DNA of 64,000 nucleotides. Origin: Omphalotus guepiniiformis. Lineage: Eukaryota > Basidiomycota > Agaricomycetes > Agaricales > Omphalotaceae. The notes under the pieces were generated by a model. It was given only the letters and a program-made list of their open reading frames with translations, did no database searches and was not told the DNA's origin. Each line of letters opens with the position of its first letter. The stretch's first letter is position 1. The position numbers and the translations under genes were made by a program. This document shows, one piece after another, positions 1-11,318 of the stretch. The stretch spans positions 2,718,653 through 2,782,652 of the forward strand of contig JAQOOI010000021.1 in the NCBI GenBank assembly GCA_028554645.1, given 5' to 3'.

Positions 1-79
1 TATGGAAGGTTGTGATCGTGCGTGTCTTTCTTCGTCTCTATCTCTTTTTTCTCGTCCGTTCACACCCCGCCTCATGTAG

Positions 80-1062
80 ATTGGGAAATGAGAGGTGCAA
101 GAGGGATAGAATTTGGTGTTGATTTACCTGCTTTACCTGCTATTGGACTTGGACCTGCTTTATCTTCCGCCTCCTCCGCCTCCTCCTCATCATCCTCTAC
201 CACCAGCACCACCAGCACTACCACCTCCTCCGCCTCCGCCTCCGCCTTCTCATCGTCGTCATCTGGCACCTCAAGCGGGAACGGGGGCATAAGCGGATTA
301 GGCGGGTTAAGGGATTTAACTTGGTTCCTTAAAGCTTGGAAAAAAGAAGAAAAGATACAGAGGGAGGCGGAGGCTTCCTCTTCCCCCTCCCCCTCCTCTC
401 CTACCTCCGCCTCCTCCGCTACCTCCGCTACCTCCTCCGCCTCCCCCACCACCTCTTCTTCTGCCCCCGCCCCCACCACATCATCTCCCCCCTCCCGCCC
501 TAAACCAAAACGACGAGGAAAAGAAGACGAAGATGAAGATAACGCAGATGCGGTTGTGAGAGCTTCGACGGATAAGATCTCGGCTGTTTTTGATTGGTTG
601 ACTGAGAAGGTTCCTGTTGGTGTTGGTGGGGGTGGTTCTACTGCGGCTTCGTCGGGGTCGGGGGTTGTGGCTGGTGGGGTCGAGGGAAAGGGAAGGGGAA
701 GGGGAGAGGGCGGTGTGCGAAGGGGAGAGGATAACGAGGATGGTAATGGTAATGGTAATGGTAATGGTAACGAAGGGATTAGGGAAGCTGGGTTGAGGAT
801 GGTGTTTAGTAGTGTTAATGTGAGTAGTGGGTTTGGGGGGAGTAGAGGTGGAGATGGAGCGGATGACCTTCGGGAGAGCGGGAACACAAACACGACAACG
901 GCGACGGCGACAAAGATGAAGACAACGGATAAACCAAACTCAAACTCAAAGTCGAAGACAAAGACAACAAAAACGAAAGAAGTCAATGAACTTGGGACGA
1001 AAGAGGATTTGGAAAGGTTTTATGTTGCGATTGCTAGGAAGTTGTATGATGAGGGGTTGTAA
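80..1062 (+). CDS. 3' terminal exon of a Ser/Thr-rich protein (5' part outside window)
   Basis: This is the last exon of a gene that enters from the left edge. An intron 3' end (pyrimidine-rich tract then CATGTAG) stops at position 79 and the frame is open from there to the TAA at 1060-1062, about 327 residues. After a short ordered start (WEMRGARGIEFGV) the protein is low complexity: Ser/Thr/Ala runs, an RPKPKRR basic patch, acidic KEDEDED and an Asn-Gly repeat. Short ordered islands are RDLTWFLKAWKKEEK, KISAVFDWLTEKV and the C-terminal EDLERFYVAIARKLYDEGL. I do not recognise the family. The islands look like amphipathic helices, so a scaffold or membrane-associated protein is possible, but that is a guess. 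A long open frame on the opposite strand follows from the repetitive composition. Confidence 0.7.
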
Positions 1063-1658
1063 GAGGATGGTAATGCTATTTATTTTTTTAATTGAATGAT
1101 ATACAAGATTCAAGTAGTACTATCGTTATGGACTGCATGCTATCGTGCGCGGTCGAACACGGTGTTGGGCATTCGCCGCAAGCGCGGCGTGCTGCTAGTA
1201 CGTGCCACGCGAGCAAATTCATGGTATTCAAGCTGGTTGACCATTCGAAGGTGCGTGTGCTGCGTGCTGCATAAATCCAAGCCGACTACATCCAAAATTT
1301 AAATATAGTTACTTGAATATATATTAATGTATTAGAAACTAGATATCAAACAAAAACAAGAGAATGTGTTGAGGAAAGTGAATGAGACACATATTACTGC
1401 TCAGGAAGCGTGACTTTGATGTGTGACATTCTCTAATATAGAGGATTATCTTAATAGGATTGCTCAAGAAATTACATAGACATATGAGAGTATACAATAC
1501 CAGTCCATTGTTCTGGTTCTCAAGGTGGTACAAATAGTTGAAGGTGGTATACATAAAAAATTTAGGAAAAGTCAATGCTCCACATGCTCAAAGGCCGTGC
1601 TGAATCCCGATACATACACACGTACAGATAACGTGCCGGTGTGACAAGTGATATGGAT
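1063..1658. other. convergent intergenic spacer
   Basis: About 600 bp between the stop of the plus-strand Ser-rich gene and the stop of the minus-strand gene at 1659. I see no coding frame with good structure here. It should hold both 3' UTRs. Confidence 0.5.
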
Positions 1659-2690
1659 CTAGAGGATGATGACTTTGAGATGCCAGAGATTCCAAAACTG
1701 CTGCGTTCTCTTGGTCTGAACTAATAGGTGTATAAGTTTCGATATGAGCACTTTCAATCCCCCCTCTTCATGGTCATACAACCTCTGTTCTTTTTTCTCT
1801 TCCTGCTCGGCTCTATATTCGTTGCCATATATCTTGATACATTGGGCAGTCTTCTCGACCAGAAAGTCGTCGGCTTGTACCATGTTCTTACTCTCACTTG
1901 GCTGATCTTCTCGATTGCTTCATCATCTGGCTTCCTATACCTTTGTCGCAGTCTGACCAAGGAGAAAAGCACGGTGCTGGTCGCGTTCATACACCTCTGG
2001 CTCATGGTCAATAAACTCCTAGCCCGTGAGGAACACGATGTTCACGTTCTTTCATTGCATACTAATACGCTGCCACAGTAGGCCCCAGAGAGGATAGTAA
2101 TCAGAAGTGGGCCGGTATGGGCATATTTCCAACCACCATACTTGCGCTTGTATTTGGTGAATTCCTCGACACTATTGGCATCAGCGAATTGGGTTACTTC
2201 GGCAGCATCCACAGAATGATTCGGAAACTTCTCAGAGCAATAGTCACGATCGCGAGAGGTATTGAGAAGTTCTTCCAGGCGGTATGGGGAGCCTTGGAGT
2301 TTTTCAGAAGGGATTGGGGCAGGCCATGAGCTCGTGTATGAAGAGAAGTTAGAATGCTTGCTGAATGTAAGTATATTTGTAGATGCTGAAATTTATGGAC
2401 TCACTGAACCTGGTATGCGGCAGGAGATTCAAGCGAGTGTGCAGCAGATGTTGTGTCACCAAATATCCAGTGAGGGGTTGGATTTGAACCATTTCATATG
2501 ACCGTTCTTCGATGTGCGGCGACTGAATGCACGATCAGTAGCTAGAGCTATAAATTCCAGATTCGTCAGGTGCAAGATGTCGATGACTTCCCGGCCAAGA
2601 CATGGGCCACATCTAGTCCCCAGTGCTTTCAATCGTCTGACGAGCTCAGACCAAAAGCATTTCTTTTGTAACTGAATCTTCGAATCCTAT
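1659..2690 (-). CDS. uncharacterised multi-exon gene
   Basis: Four minus-strand segments join in one frame: about 2690-2460, 2360-2069, 2018-1941 and 1901-1659. Introns of 99, 50 and 39 bp have GT-AG ends and the phases agree at all three junctions. The product contains a Cys pair (TRCGP-CLG), a basic stretch (DRAFSRRTSKNGHMKW), a middle part ending YKRKYGGWKYAHTGPLL and a charged C-terminus with EYRAEQEEKKEQRLYDHEE. I do not recognise the family. The 5' end is unsettled. An ATG at 2724-2726 could be the start, but its exon leads into a different frame of the next exon (FEDSVTKEM), so either an intron is misplaced or there is a frameshift. It could be a decaying gene copy. Confidence 0.45.
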
Positions 2691-3052
2691 CGCGACAATC
2701 AGAGCAACCTAACAACCGGCCGACATCTGCGAGAGCGCGCAGTGCGCACACGTGAGATAGAGCGAGTCTTATTGTAGCCTGAAGTCCAGCTACTTCACTA
2801 TTTGGTAGAGCAGAGCGACACGAAAAAGACGACTAGGAACGACGAGGCTGGTTGATGAGGAGCGGAAGCAAACGACGTGTCCAGATTCGGTCACGTTTAC
2901 GAATCTGGTCACCGTCGGTCACAGCCTCGTCACAATCTTATCCTCTCTGATAAGATCTCGCTACGCTGCTTATCTCGGACCTTGATTCCAAATCTGGAAA
3001 TTAACTGGACACAATCATCTTTTGTTGTCCAGTGGCCACAACACCGGCCACC

Positions 3053-3058
3053 TATAAA
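3053..3058 (+). promoter_or_regulatory. TATA box of the F-box gene
   Basis: TATAAA lies 80 bp upstream of the ATG at 3138, at a suitable distance for a core promoter of a fungal gene. It sits in the divergent spacer shared with the minus-strand gene. Confidence 0.6.
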
Positions 3059-3137
3059 GGCCACTCACCGTACTTCCTTCACGTCTTCCCTTCGCGTCTT
3101 CCTTCGCATACATACTGTCTTACTACCAAAATCCAAA

Positions 3138-5584
3138 ATGGCGACGCGTTCTAACGATTCCGAGCAAGAAGATCCTGCGTCTGTGTCTAGTACTAGTACT
3201 AGTACTACGTCTAGAAAACGTAAACTCGATGATGTTGACTCGGTTTCGGTTTCGGTTTCGGAGAGTACTACGGAGAGTACTAAGGGTAAACGACCACTAA
3301 AACCGCGTAAGAAGCTCATCGCCAGACGTGGATTCTTAAGAGCTATAACTGATACTCCTATGGACGTGCTCTATGAAGTGAGTGGCACGCGTCTTTCTCT
3401 TTATCCATTCATCCATTCATCCATTCATCCTCTCAACACCACACCACACTACACTAGATATTCGGCCACCTCGACCCATACGATCTCCTACGTCTTTCAA
3501 GAACAAGTAAAGACCTACGACGAATCCTAATGAGTCGGTCTGCGTCTTTCGTGTGGAAACTCTCTCGTGAACGTTTCGGTATTGGTGCTGCCGCGAATGG
3601 TCGTGGACCTGATGTCAATGATGACTTGGAGTCGGAGTCGGAGACGAGGTTGTGCCACCAGTTGCCTGATCCGGAGGGTGTGATGAGTGAACCGGCTTTT
3701 GCTAGTTTGGTTTTTGAACCTCGGTGTCATGTATGTTGTTGTCTTTTCTTTTGTGTTTCTTCGGATATTGTGATTAATGGTTGCTTTGCGCTTTGCAGGT
3801 ATGTCAAACTGGAAAGGTACATACGATCATATGGTCGTGTCTTATGAGGTGTTGTAAAGATTGTGTTTCCACGAGGTACGCAGACCAAACCCACCGCCCC
3901 ATCCCCCCTTTTCTCCCTACTTATCTATCTATCATCCACCTTAGCTTCAAAGAATTCACCGAACTCCTTAAATACCCCGTTTTTGGTCAAATCTACAAAA
4001 ACGGAGAGGAAGAAGGATATAAAGCCAGAGAAATAGTCAGCATTTTAACACCAACCTGGCAACCTTCAGCACGGACAAACACTCGTAAGTAAAAAGAAAG
4101 TACTTCTTGCTAGGTCCCGTACTACTTACTCGGGGGTTTTTTTTTTCTTTTTAGCGCACAATCAACTGAAGGTGTATCTGGAATCGACGTTTCAGAGTAT
4201 TTGCGACGAGTTTTTCAAGGTGAAAGATGATCCTGATGCGTGTCGTGATTTGTTTGAAAAGTATCGCGAGGAGAGGGAGGTTCAAGAAGCTGTAAGTCGA
4301 GTCGAGTTTCGATCGTCATCAATTATTCAATGGCCTTACCTATGTTTGTTAGTTGATTTCGAAATGCCAAAAATGGCAATCTGGAAGATCTTTGAATAGA
4401 GGAAACGAGTTGGCTTCTGCTCGTGAGGAAAGGTTTGATGCGTAAGTTTTGGTTTTCTTCATGTTTTCAATATCGTGTTGCTTACAGTAATATGGGGACG
4501 TACCCCTACTAAGGATCGTCGAAAAACTCAAAGCTTCGGGATGGGAGGACGAACTTGCTATCGGTACTAACCTCACAAAATTACGTTCGCATAGACTCGT
4601 TAATCAACCGAAACCTCTTACGGACCGAAGTAAGTCACCCCAAATGCTTCATACATCCATAACCTATCCACTGACACCCGGGGTGACCCAGTTTGGGGAA
4701 ACATCGAGTTAGAACTAACAACCTTCTTGGAATCCCTCCGCAATACACGTCTAGAAGAACAACAGCAACCCATATCCCGTCATAGATTCAAAATCCTCGT
4801 TTCGCTTCTCGAACAATACGAAATGTACTTGGCACGCATTTCCTATTCCAATGTGAAAAGGATCATCGTTCCTCCTCCGATGGATATAGCTCTCTTACAA
4901 CCTTTTAAATCCATCATAGAGGATTTACCCTCCTCAAAGGGAGCTTCACCAGCGCAATTCCTCGAAGCGATGAAAGATCTGCCCATCTTGATCCCCCAAT
5001 GGATTTCTACGAAAAAACCCGAACTGGTTAATCTCTTACGGGAAATCGACCCTATGGCGAATGAATCGACATTGGAACTGACGACGACGGTATTCCGATG
5101 TCATCACCCCGGTTGTAATGAACTTTTATTTTATCCGGAAGTGTTGGGACATCAATGTAGACTTACAATTGCCGATCTTCGTCTTGTTTGTGAACTCCAA
5201 CGTAAAGGTGAAGGTGAAGGTGGTAGTAGTAGTACTCAGAGTCGATTACCGAAATGGGCTATACAACCTATTTTACATCATGAACAATTAGCGAAGGATT
5301 GTTTCCCTTGGAATTTTGGTGGAGAGAGGATTGGTGTTGATGGGAATTGGAGGAGAAGTGTTGGGAGGGTTGTTGATCAGAATGGGTTTAATATTGATAG
5401 GGGGGGTGTGGTTGGGGGTGATATCAATGCTTTGGAGGTTGTTCTGCTTGGGGATTGTGTGGAGGAGGAGAGGGAGGAGGAGAGGGAGGAGGAGAGGGAG
5501 GAGGAGAGGGAGAGGGATGAGTTGTTTGAGAGGCTTGCGGAGGTTTTTTCGGGGTCTTTGATTGAGAATTCTTTTGATCTGTAG
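3138..5584 (+). CDS. F-box domain protein
   Basis: This is a probable SCF ubiquitin-ligase substrate receptor of the large basidiomycete F-box family. Eight exons: 3138-3377, 3458-3730, 3799-3875, 3945-4084, 4155-4291, 4353-4441, 4514-4629 and 4692-5584. They sum to 1965 bp (654 aa) and all phases close. The N-terminus is a Ser/Thr-rich, basic region. The F-box follows at about residues 74-112 (DTPMDVLYEIFGHLDPYDLLRLSRTSKDLRRIL, split by intron 1), then the family signature SRSASFVWKLSRERF and a Cys-containing segment (EPRCHVC, RCCKDCVSTR). The middle carries LVNQPKPLTDR and a helical region. A second Cys/His cluster (FRCHHPGCNELLFYPEVLGHQC) lies near residue 480. The C-terminus has a Glu/Arg repeat (four copies of EEER) that may vary in length between strains. 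The target protein cannot be told from sequence. Confidence 0.9.
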
Positions 5585-5844
5585 ACACTTTAAAATTTCT
5601 TTTCTTTTCGTTTTTTTTTTTGTAATTCGTTTTTGATAAATGAATTGGATATGTTTTTACTTTTCATTGAGATATCGATACCTTCCCCGAAACATGCGGA
5701 AATGCATAGCGCTCAAGCGCTTCACCGGCACCGGCAGCACATTGATTTCGGTTCGGCGAAGTTCGGCCGAAGAGTTGGGTTCAAAGCTGGTGTCACTGGT
5801 ATCGAAACATGCTGTTTGCACTGTACGTTGAAGAAATAGAAATC

Positions 5845-7410
5845 AATACAACACCTGGAAGTCTAATACAATACGACTCATACCTCCTCGGTCACCTTTC
5901 GCCTTTCGGATTCCGTCCATGGGTTGGAATTGGCAGTAGACGACCGGAATATACCATTCCTTGTCGTACTTATCCTCCCTCCTTTCCTTCCTTCCTTGCG
6001 ACTATGTCACGTATAGTAAGAACTTGATCACGAAGAAGGACCCGGGGTCGATGAGTTGCAGTTGGAATTAGAATTGGAATTGTGGAGTTGTGGAACTTGG
6101 ATCATTGGATGGTATTGGTCGGCTCGGAGGAACAGAAGTTGAATATTGAATATCAGATTCCCGAAGATCGAGTTTTGAGAACATAAGGGGTAGAAGGGGG
6201 TAGATAAAAACGATTTTAAGAAAAGGACTCGGGAAGCCTGAAGGAATTCAAGGGATTGTGCCCAACCCAACCTTGCGCCTTGGGTTAAACCACCAGTTCG
6301 AGTTTCGACAGGTTCGGTTCCCAAGTCAAAGTTCAATTTTGTCAAAACGGAACAAGACCCACTAAAGTCCCCTGGTGCCGCTACGCTGCTGCCTGACTCA
6401 GCTCAAGACTCTTCTTCTTCTTTGATCCTAATCCTGATCCTGGGATGGAACGAATACATACATTCGAATGGTGACTGGTCAGCGGGAAATTTTCGAGATT
6501 GAATTAGGCGTAAAGACACCGAAGACACGAAGCATGAACCACGAAGCTGGGATGTCAAACTCGACTTGACTACATAGTGTCGAGTACTGAACCGTAAGAA
6601 CTTGTCATGATGCATGAAGAAGGACTCGGGGTCAATGAGTTGGAGTTGAACCTGGATTTGTGAAATTCGGAACCCTTGGAACCTTTGGATGGAAATTGGT
6701 TACTGGTTACTGGGATGTTGACGTGGAGGAATACTCGGAGAAGCTTGAACGTAACACTCAGATCATATAGTGAAGATCGAGGTTTGAGAACGTAAGGGGT
6801 GGATGATAACGCGTAACGATTTTGGGAAAAGGAAGGATTTGTGGATTGTGGGTCCATCGACACTCGAGCTGACTCGAGTTACATACGCCGGATACGATAA
6901 AGATAGGGTTGATACGGCATGCGGAGTCTTGCATTAATGCGTGGACGATGGACTCGCCGATGTCGATGAACCCCTACCCGATTTTCCCCGCTTTTCCGCC
7001 CACCCCGCCTAGATCCTGGGGGTTCCTTAACACCACCACCAACTCCACCACCAACTCCCCTCATTTTGCTTTGCTGCCTGGTGCTATTACCACCTCACCA
7101 CACCATCCCACCATCCTGCGCCGCACCGCGCCAATACGCGCTCGTTTCGTTCGGTCGGTCGTTCGTTCATTACGACCCCTTGGAAGCTTTCTCCAATGTA
7201 GGTCGTGGTGAGTATGCCGAGGCGCAGCCAGGGCCTACCTCAGGTGGAGGAGTCATTTGAGCCCGCAGCGCATGAGGTCACCGTCGTACGGCGTAAACCA
7301 AGCTGTGTTGGGGGTATAGGCTGATATAGGGAATCTGGGGAGTGTCCATCCGGTGATCACTGTTGAAGGGATCGAGTATGCGTGTGTTACTGTGCAGCGC
7401 GCAAACAAAG
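5845..7410 (+). repeat. diverged non-coding repeat, left copy (inverted partner at 39040-40930)
   Basis: Read forward, this stretch matches the reverse complement of 39040-40930 in collinear blocks. One end has AACACCTGGAAGTCTAATAC with CGCCTTTCGCCTTTCG-type sequence. The middle has GGGTTGATACGGCATGC followed by TACCCG. The other end has GGCGCAGCCAGGG, GTCATTTGAGCCCGC and GAGGTCACCGTCGT. Between blocks there are indels and simple-repeat differences, so the copies are old. No shared open frame runs through both copies. This fits a non-autonomous repeat or a decayed element. Ends are approximate. Confidence 0.7.
6033..6845 (+). repeat. internal tandem duplication inside the left repeat copy
   Basis: The block starting GAAGAAGGACCCGGGGTCGATGAG at about 6033 recurs in diverged form at about 6614 (GAAGAAGGACTCGGGGTCAATGAG). 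Both copies continue through GATCGAG(T/G)TTTGAGAACRTAAGGGGT and an ACGATTTT(A/G)(A/G)GAAAAGGA motif. The unit is about 0.58 kb. The partner copy at 39-41 kb appears to hold one such unit, so the duplication probably arose in this copy. Confidence 0.6.
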
Positions 7411-8638
7411 CTTCGTAAAGTCGCTGTCGGTCGCGAGTCTAGCTTGACGATATGAGATGCGCACAGTTGTCGGGCGGGAGTTCCTGTTGAGAGAGATCTG
7501 CCATGAGAAGAATATGGAATACGCTGAAAGGTGGTGGAAGCAGTCGAGGAGGATACGGCGGTGAAATCAACGCGTGACACTGCCACGGTTAGATTACCTT
7601 TACATCACTAAATCGGGGGAAACGTGGTGAGGCGTTGTGGGAATTTGAGTCTGATATAGATAAGATATGTCTTGATCACGGATTTTTGTACCATATATAG
7701 ATGGCATCAAAATTACACGAAATTCTGACATGTTATGATTTTGCTGTCATCATTGTACAATATTACAGGTGCGAGTAATTCTTATTCTATTATCGTGATT
7801 GGCTAGAATTTGTGGTATTTATTCTACATATCTATACTGCTATATATTCCTGCTGTTTCAATATATTTCAATAATTTTTGAATGCTCAAAAATTATTGAA
7901 ATATATTTATTATTGCATTGGATAAGACACATTCTTGGCTAAATGTGAGGATGTCAGATATAAATTTCTCATTATGCTGTCTCGAGATATAGTTTGTGTG
8001 TTTTGTTCATGAGGTATAATAATTGTCAAAAAAAGTCCAAAGGTGTAATGAGTTAAAATTCCTTACAATTTGATGTATAATATTATGATCACATTATTGG
8101 TATTGCAGTAGATTACACGTATTACGCGCATTTATAATCCATCACGGCAGATCCCTGGATTTACTGATTAGTACTTCCGAGTACTGGCGGACTCCGACCG
8201 TGGGAACTTGAACATTTCTCTTCGGACCTTCATAGCTTCATAGCTTTACTATGGGTGTTAACGATGTGTACAGAGCAAGGAAGTGAACAATTTCATATTT
8301 TTCACCCTTCCGCTCAGTTTTGGGTCTCGTAGATTTTATGCAAGATAAATATCATCTATTGTAATCATTCTATGTACTCTGATTGAAAGGATATGTGAGG
8401 GAGCAGGAAAGGTTGAGGAATTACCTTCGAAAAGTCCCATCACACTTAGTGTGACTGACCAGGAACAGTAGCATAGAGTAGCCATATAAATAAAAACACT
8501 TCACCATACAGTGTATATGCATTAAAACATCTCGTACTACAAAAATTGAGTGTCTACATGGTGAGGAAGGATGCCAGTAGATGAATTAGAATGGTTGAAT
8601 GAGGAGCGACAGCCGAAGCGTGATACAAGGGTGACAAG
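7411..8638. other. AT-rich gene-free stretch upstream of the transposase
   Basis: About 1.2 kb with base composition clearly richer in A and T than the neighbouring genes. It holds a perfect palindrome at 7860-7907. No gene is visible. It may contain the left end and promoter of the pogo-like element, but I could not match terminal inverted repeats by eye. Confidence 0.5.
7860..7907. repeat. perfect 22-bp inverted repeat with 4-bp loop
   Basis: The left arm AATATATTTCAATAATTTTTGA occupies 7860-7881, the loop is ATGC, and the right arm at 7886-7907 is its exact reverse complement. It could extrude as a hairpin or be the remains of a foldback element. No TA or other target duplication was evident. 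Confidence 0.9.
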
Positions 8639-11318
8639 TTGAACTTCCACTTCGAAGCGAGTGTGCCGACTGCAAGCCGACGGGCAGCGCGCAGGTATCA
8701 CATAATCCCGATGCTTACAAAAAAAAGTACAGATCTGCAGCAGCCTACAATGACGCTCCCAAAAAGCAAGAGAACACGTCCTCTTCATCCTTCTGTTCCT
8801 CATACACAGCATGCCAAATCTGCTAGGTCACAAACCATAGGCCCAGAGCTCGAGGAGAGAATCCAGGCTGCGAAGAATGACTGGTTCTGCCTGAAGTACA
8901 AAAGCATTCGGAAAGCCGCAATTGCTCACGAGGTTCCATATGGGACGTTACGTCGCCGTTGCAGAGGGACTGCGCTGCCAAAGAAAGAAGGTCATTTGAC
9001 CCAGCAGCTCCTTTCGAAGGCCGAGAAGAAGGTTCTAATTGATTGGATTTGCTTCCTGGCATTAACCGGTCACCCAGTGAGCAAACGCACAATTAGGCCA
9101 AAGGTGCAGGAGATCATGCGGGCGAAGGGAATGCAGGTGAAGACAAACACAGTGTCGCAGTCATGGATTCGTACATTCTTGAAGGACCACAAAGACAGAC
9201 TAAAACTTTCACGAGGTTCAGGTCTAGATCCTAAACGTGCTCAAGCATTCAACTACTCAACGGTCAATCAGCATTTTAAGCTTCTCGATGCACAGCTAAA
9301 GGAAAACGACATACCATGGGAGAATGTCTATAATATGGATGAGAAAGGTGTGCAGCTTGGTGGTGGGCGGAAAGGATCACGGCAGAAGTTCTTCTATGCT
9401 CGATCTGACAACATGATGTATAAGTTGCAGAGTGACGAGCTGCAGCTTGTAACCATCATTGACACTGTCTGTGCAGATGGGACCGCTGAAATAAAACCAG
9501 CATTTGTGTTCAGTGGTGCCACGAAGTGTACAGAGTGGTTCGACGTTCATCCTGATATATTGTAAGCCTATACTCGCAGTCTTTATGGAAAAAACCCTCA
9601 CCGTTCTCTCCAGAATTGCGACATCTGAGAATGGCTGGACCGACGACGAAATTGGCTTTGAATGGTTCAGAAAAACATTTATTCCCCAAGCCACTGCTCG
9701 AAACAAGTCAGGGAAACCTATCCTTTTGATATACGATGGTCATGGTTCACATACCCGTGAATCGTGGATTCAACATGGGATGAATAACAACATCATCCTT
9801 TACTGTCTTCCCCCACACTGTACTCATCGGCTACAGCCTCTCGATGTTGGTTGCTTCGGCCCTCTGCAAACAGCATGGTTCAATAGATGTGATGCTATTG
9901 TCTATGAAACAGGTGCAGGAATGGAGCTTCGAGATGTGGTGAAGGAGTATATGGAAGCACGAGAGACAGCGTTCAAGGAGACGACCATTCTGACAGCGTG
10001 GCGAAAAGCAGGAATCAGACCCTTTAACCCGAAAATTTTTACGGAAGCTGATTTCGCACCCAGTAAATCCACATCAACCACTATGCATGTCCCAGATTCG
10101 TTTCCCAAACGCCTTCCTCGTGCACCTGACGCTTCCTCTGATGATATGCTTTCCGATGCTGCTGAGGTCTTGTTGGAAGAAGAAGAGGAGAATGAGCAGG
10201 GCAGTTATACCAGCAGTGAACATGGTGGATCATCTGACAGCAGCAACGACTCAGACTGGTATGAATGGGAAGACGATACCACGATGCCATCTCCATCAGA
10301 ACATTCCGCCGAGAATGAATCGGTGCATGTTGTCTCTCCTCAGCCTCGTCGCATTCTACAACCTCTTGACTGGCTAAGCTCAAAGTCTAGTGCGCAGCCA
10401 TCTACACCAACCCCACGTCAGACTCGCAGCATCTCCCGACAAATGTCGTCTCAATTCACCCCTACACCAAGCACTTCCTCCACACCCTCCTCGCGTTTCT
10501 CAGGGAGCGCTCCTAGTGAACATGGCATCGAGTATTACAAGCATCAGCTTGCGCTTTCTGAGGCAAGAACATCCCTACTGAAAAACATGTATGATTCTGC
10601 AATTACACATTCTGTATGCATAAAGCATGAAAACGACGTTCTTAAACGCAAGCTCTACAGCAAAGAAAACAAAAAAGACAATCGGCGAATTCCTACCGGG
10701 GCACGCGTCTTGACATCTGCCGAGGGTCTGAGGGTGGCTCAGGAGGAGACGCAACGTCAGCAGATGAAGAAGAGACAATTAGAGGAAGCGCAGGCCAAGA
10801 AGCAGGCCAAGGAGAAGGAGGATTTGACTAGGCGCATAAACCAGACACAGAGCGCAGTAGCGTTCTCGGGATCATTGTCCACGAAGAACAAGACAGAGCT
10901 AGGTGATATCGCCTCAGCTCTTCTCCTTCCTCTCGATGGCACCAAGGAGGACATCTTGACTCGCATCCGTGAACACTTCGACTCAAATCCCGAGCTGAAA
11001 AGCAAAGACCGTTTCCTTGGGCTTTTCTCTCGGGGTAAAAAGCGTGCTGCCCTTGACGAGATTGAGGACCCACCCCTGCCACCTCCTCTTCGTGCCTCAT
11101 GGACCTTTCCAGCTCAACAGCAATGCCACCATCCTTCCTACCCAACATCCATACCCTCAACTACACTCTTTCATCACCCTGTGCTCAATGACCTCTCCAA
11201 TAGCATGTATCCTCCACCAGCTTCTCTGATGTACCCATATCAACCCGAGTATCTCAGTTATGTCCACATACCTCAACAGCCTCATGCTTCATCTAGCCGT
11301 GAAGGTCTTGACTTTTAG
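8639..11318 (+). CDS. pogo/Fot-like DDE transposase with SAP domain
   Basis: Two exons (8639-9561, 9614-11318) separated by a 52-bp GT-AG intron give an uninterrupted 875-aa protein. Order of parts: an N-terminal Psq-type helix-turn-helix at about 68-115 (IRKAAIAHEVPYGTLRRR), a Tc5/CENP-B-like helix-turn-helix at about 118-200 (RTFLKDHKDRLKLSRG), then the DDE_1 catalytic core with D234 (YNMDEKG), D349 (LLIYDGHGSH) and D385 (HRLQPLDVGCF). The last two Asp are 36 residues apart. The long tail is Ser-rich, has a coiled coil (RQLEEAQAKKQAKEKED) and ends with a SAP-like motif (KTELGDIASALLLPLDGTKE) as seen in other basidiomycete pogo transposases. Such enzymes cut and paste DNA at TA sites. All key residues are present and no stop breaks the frame, so the element may be young. 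M8639 was taken as start; an internal Met at residue 38 is also possible. Confidence 0.88.
8639..11318 (+). mobile_element. pogo-like DNA transposon, ends not determined
   Basis: The coding part of a Tc1/mariner-superfamily (pogo group) element. I could not find matching terminal inverted repeats in the flanks (7.4-8.6 kb and 11.3-11.7 kb) by eye, so only the transposase span is given. Confidence 0.6.

Noticed and set aside
72..986. 304-aa open frame on the minus strand opposite the Ser-rich exon
   Set aside because: It is the mirror of low-complexity codons: a stop-free frame on the opposite strand is expected. The plus-strand frame has a proper intron acceptor and ordered islands.
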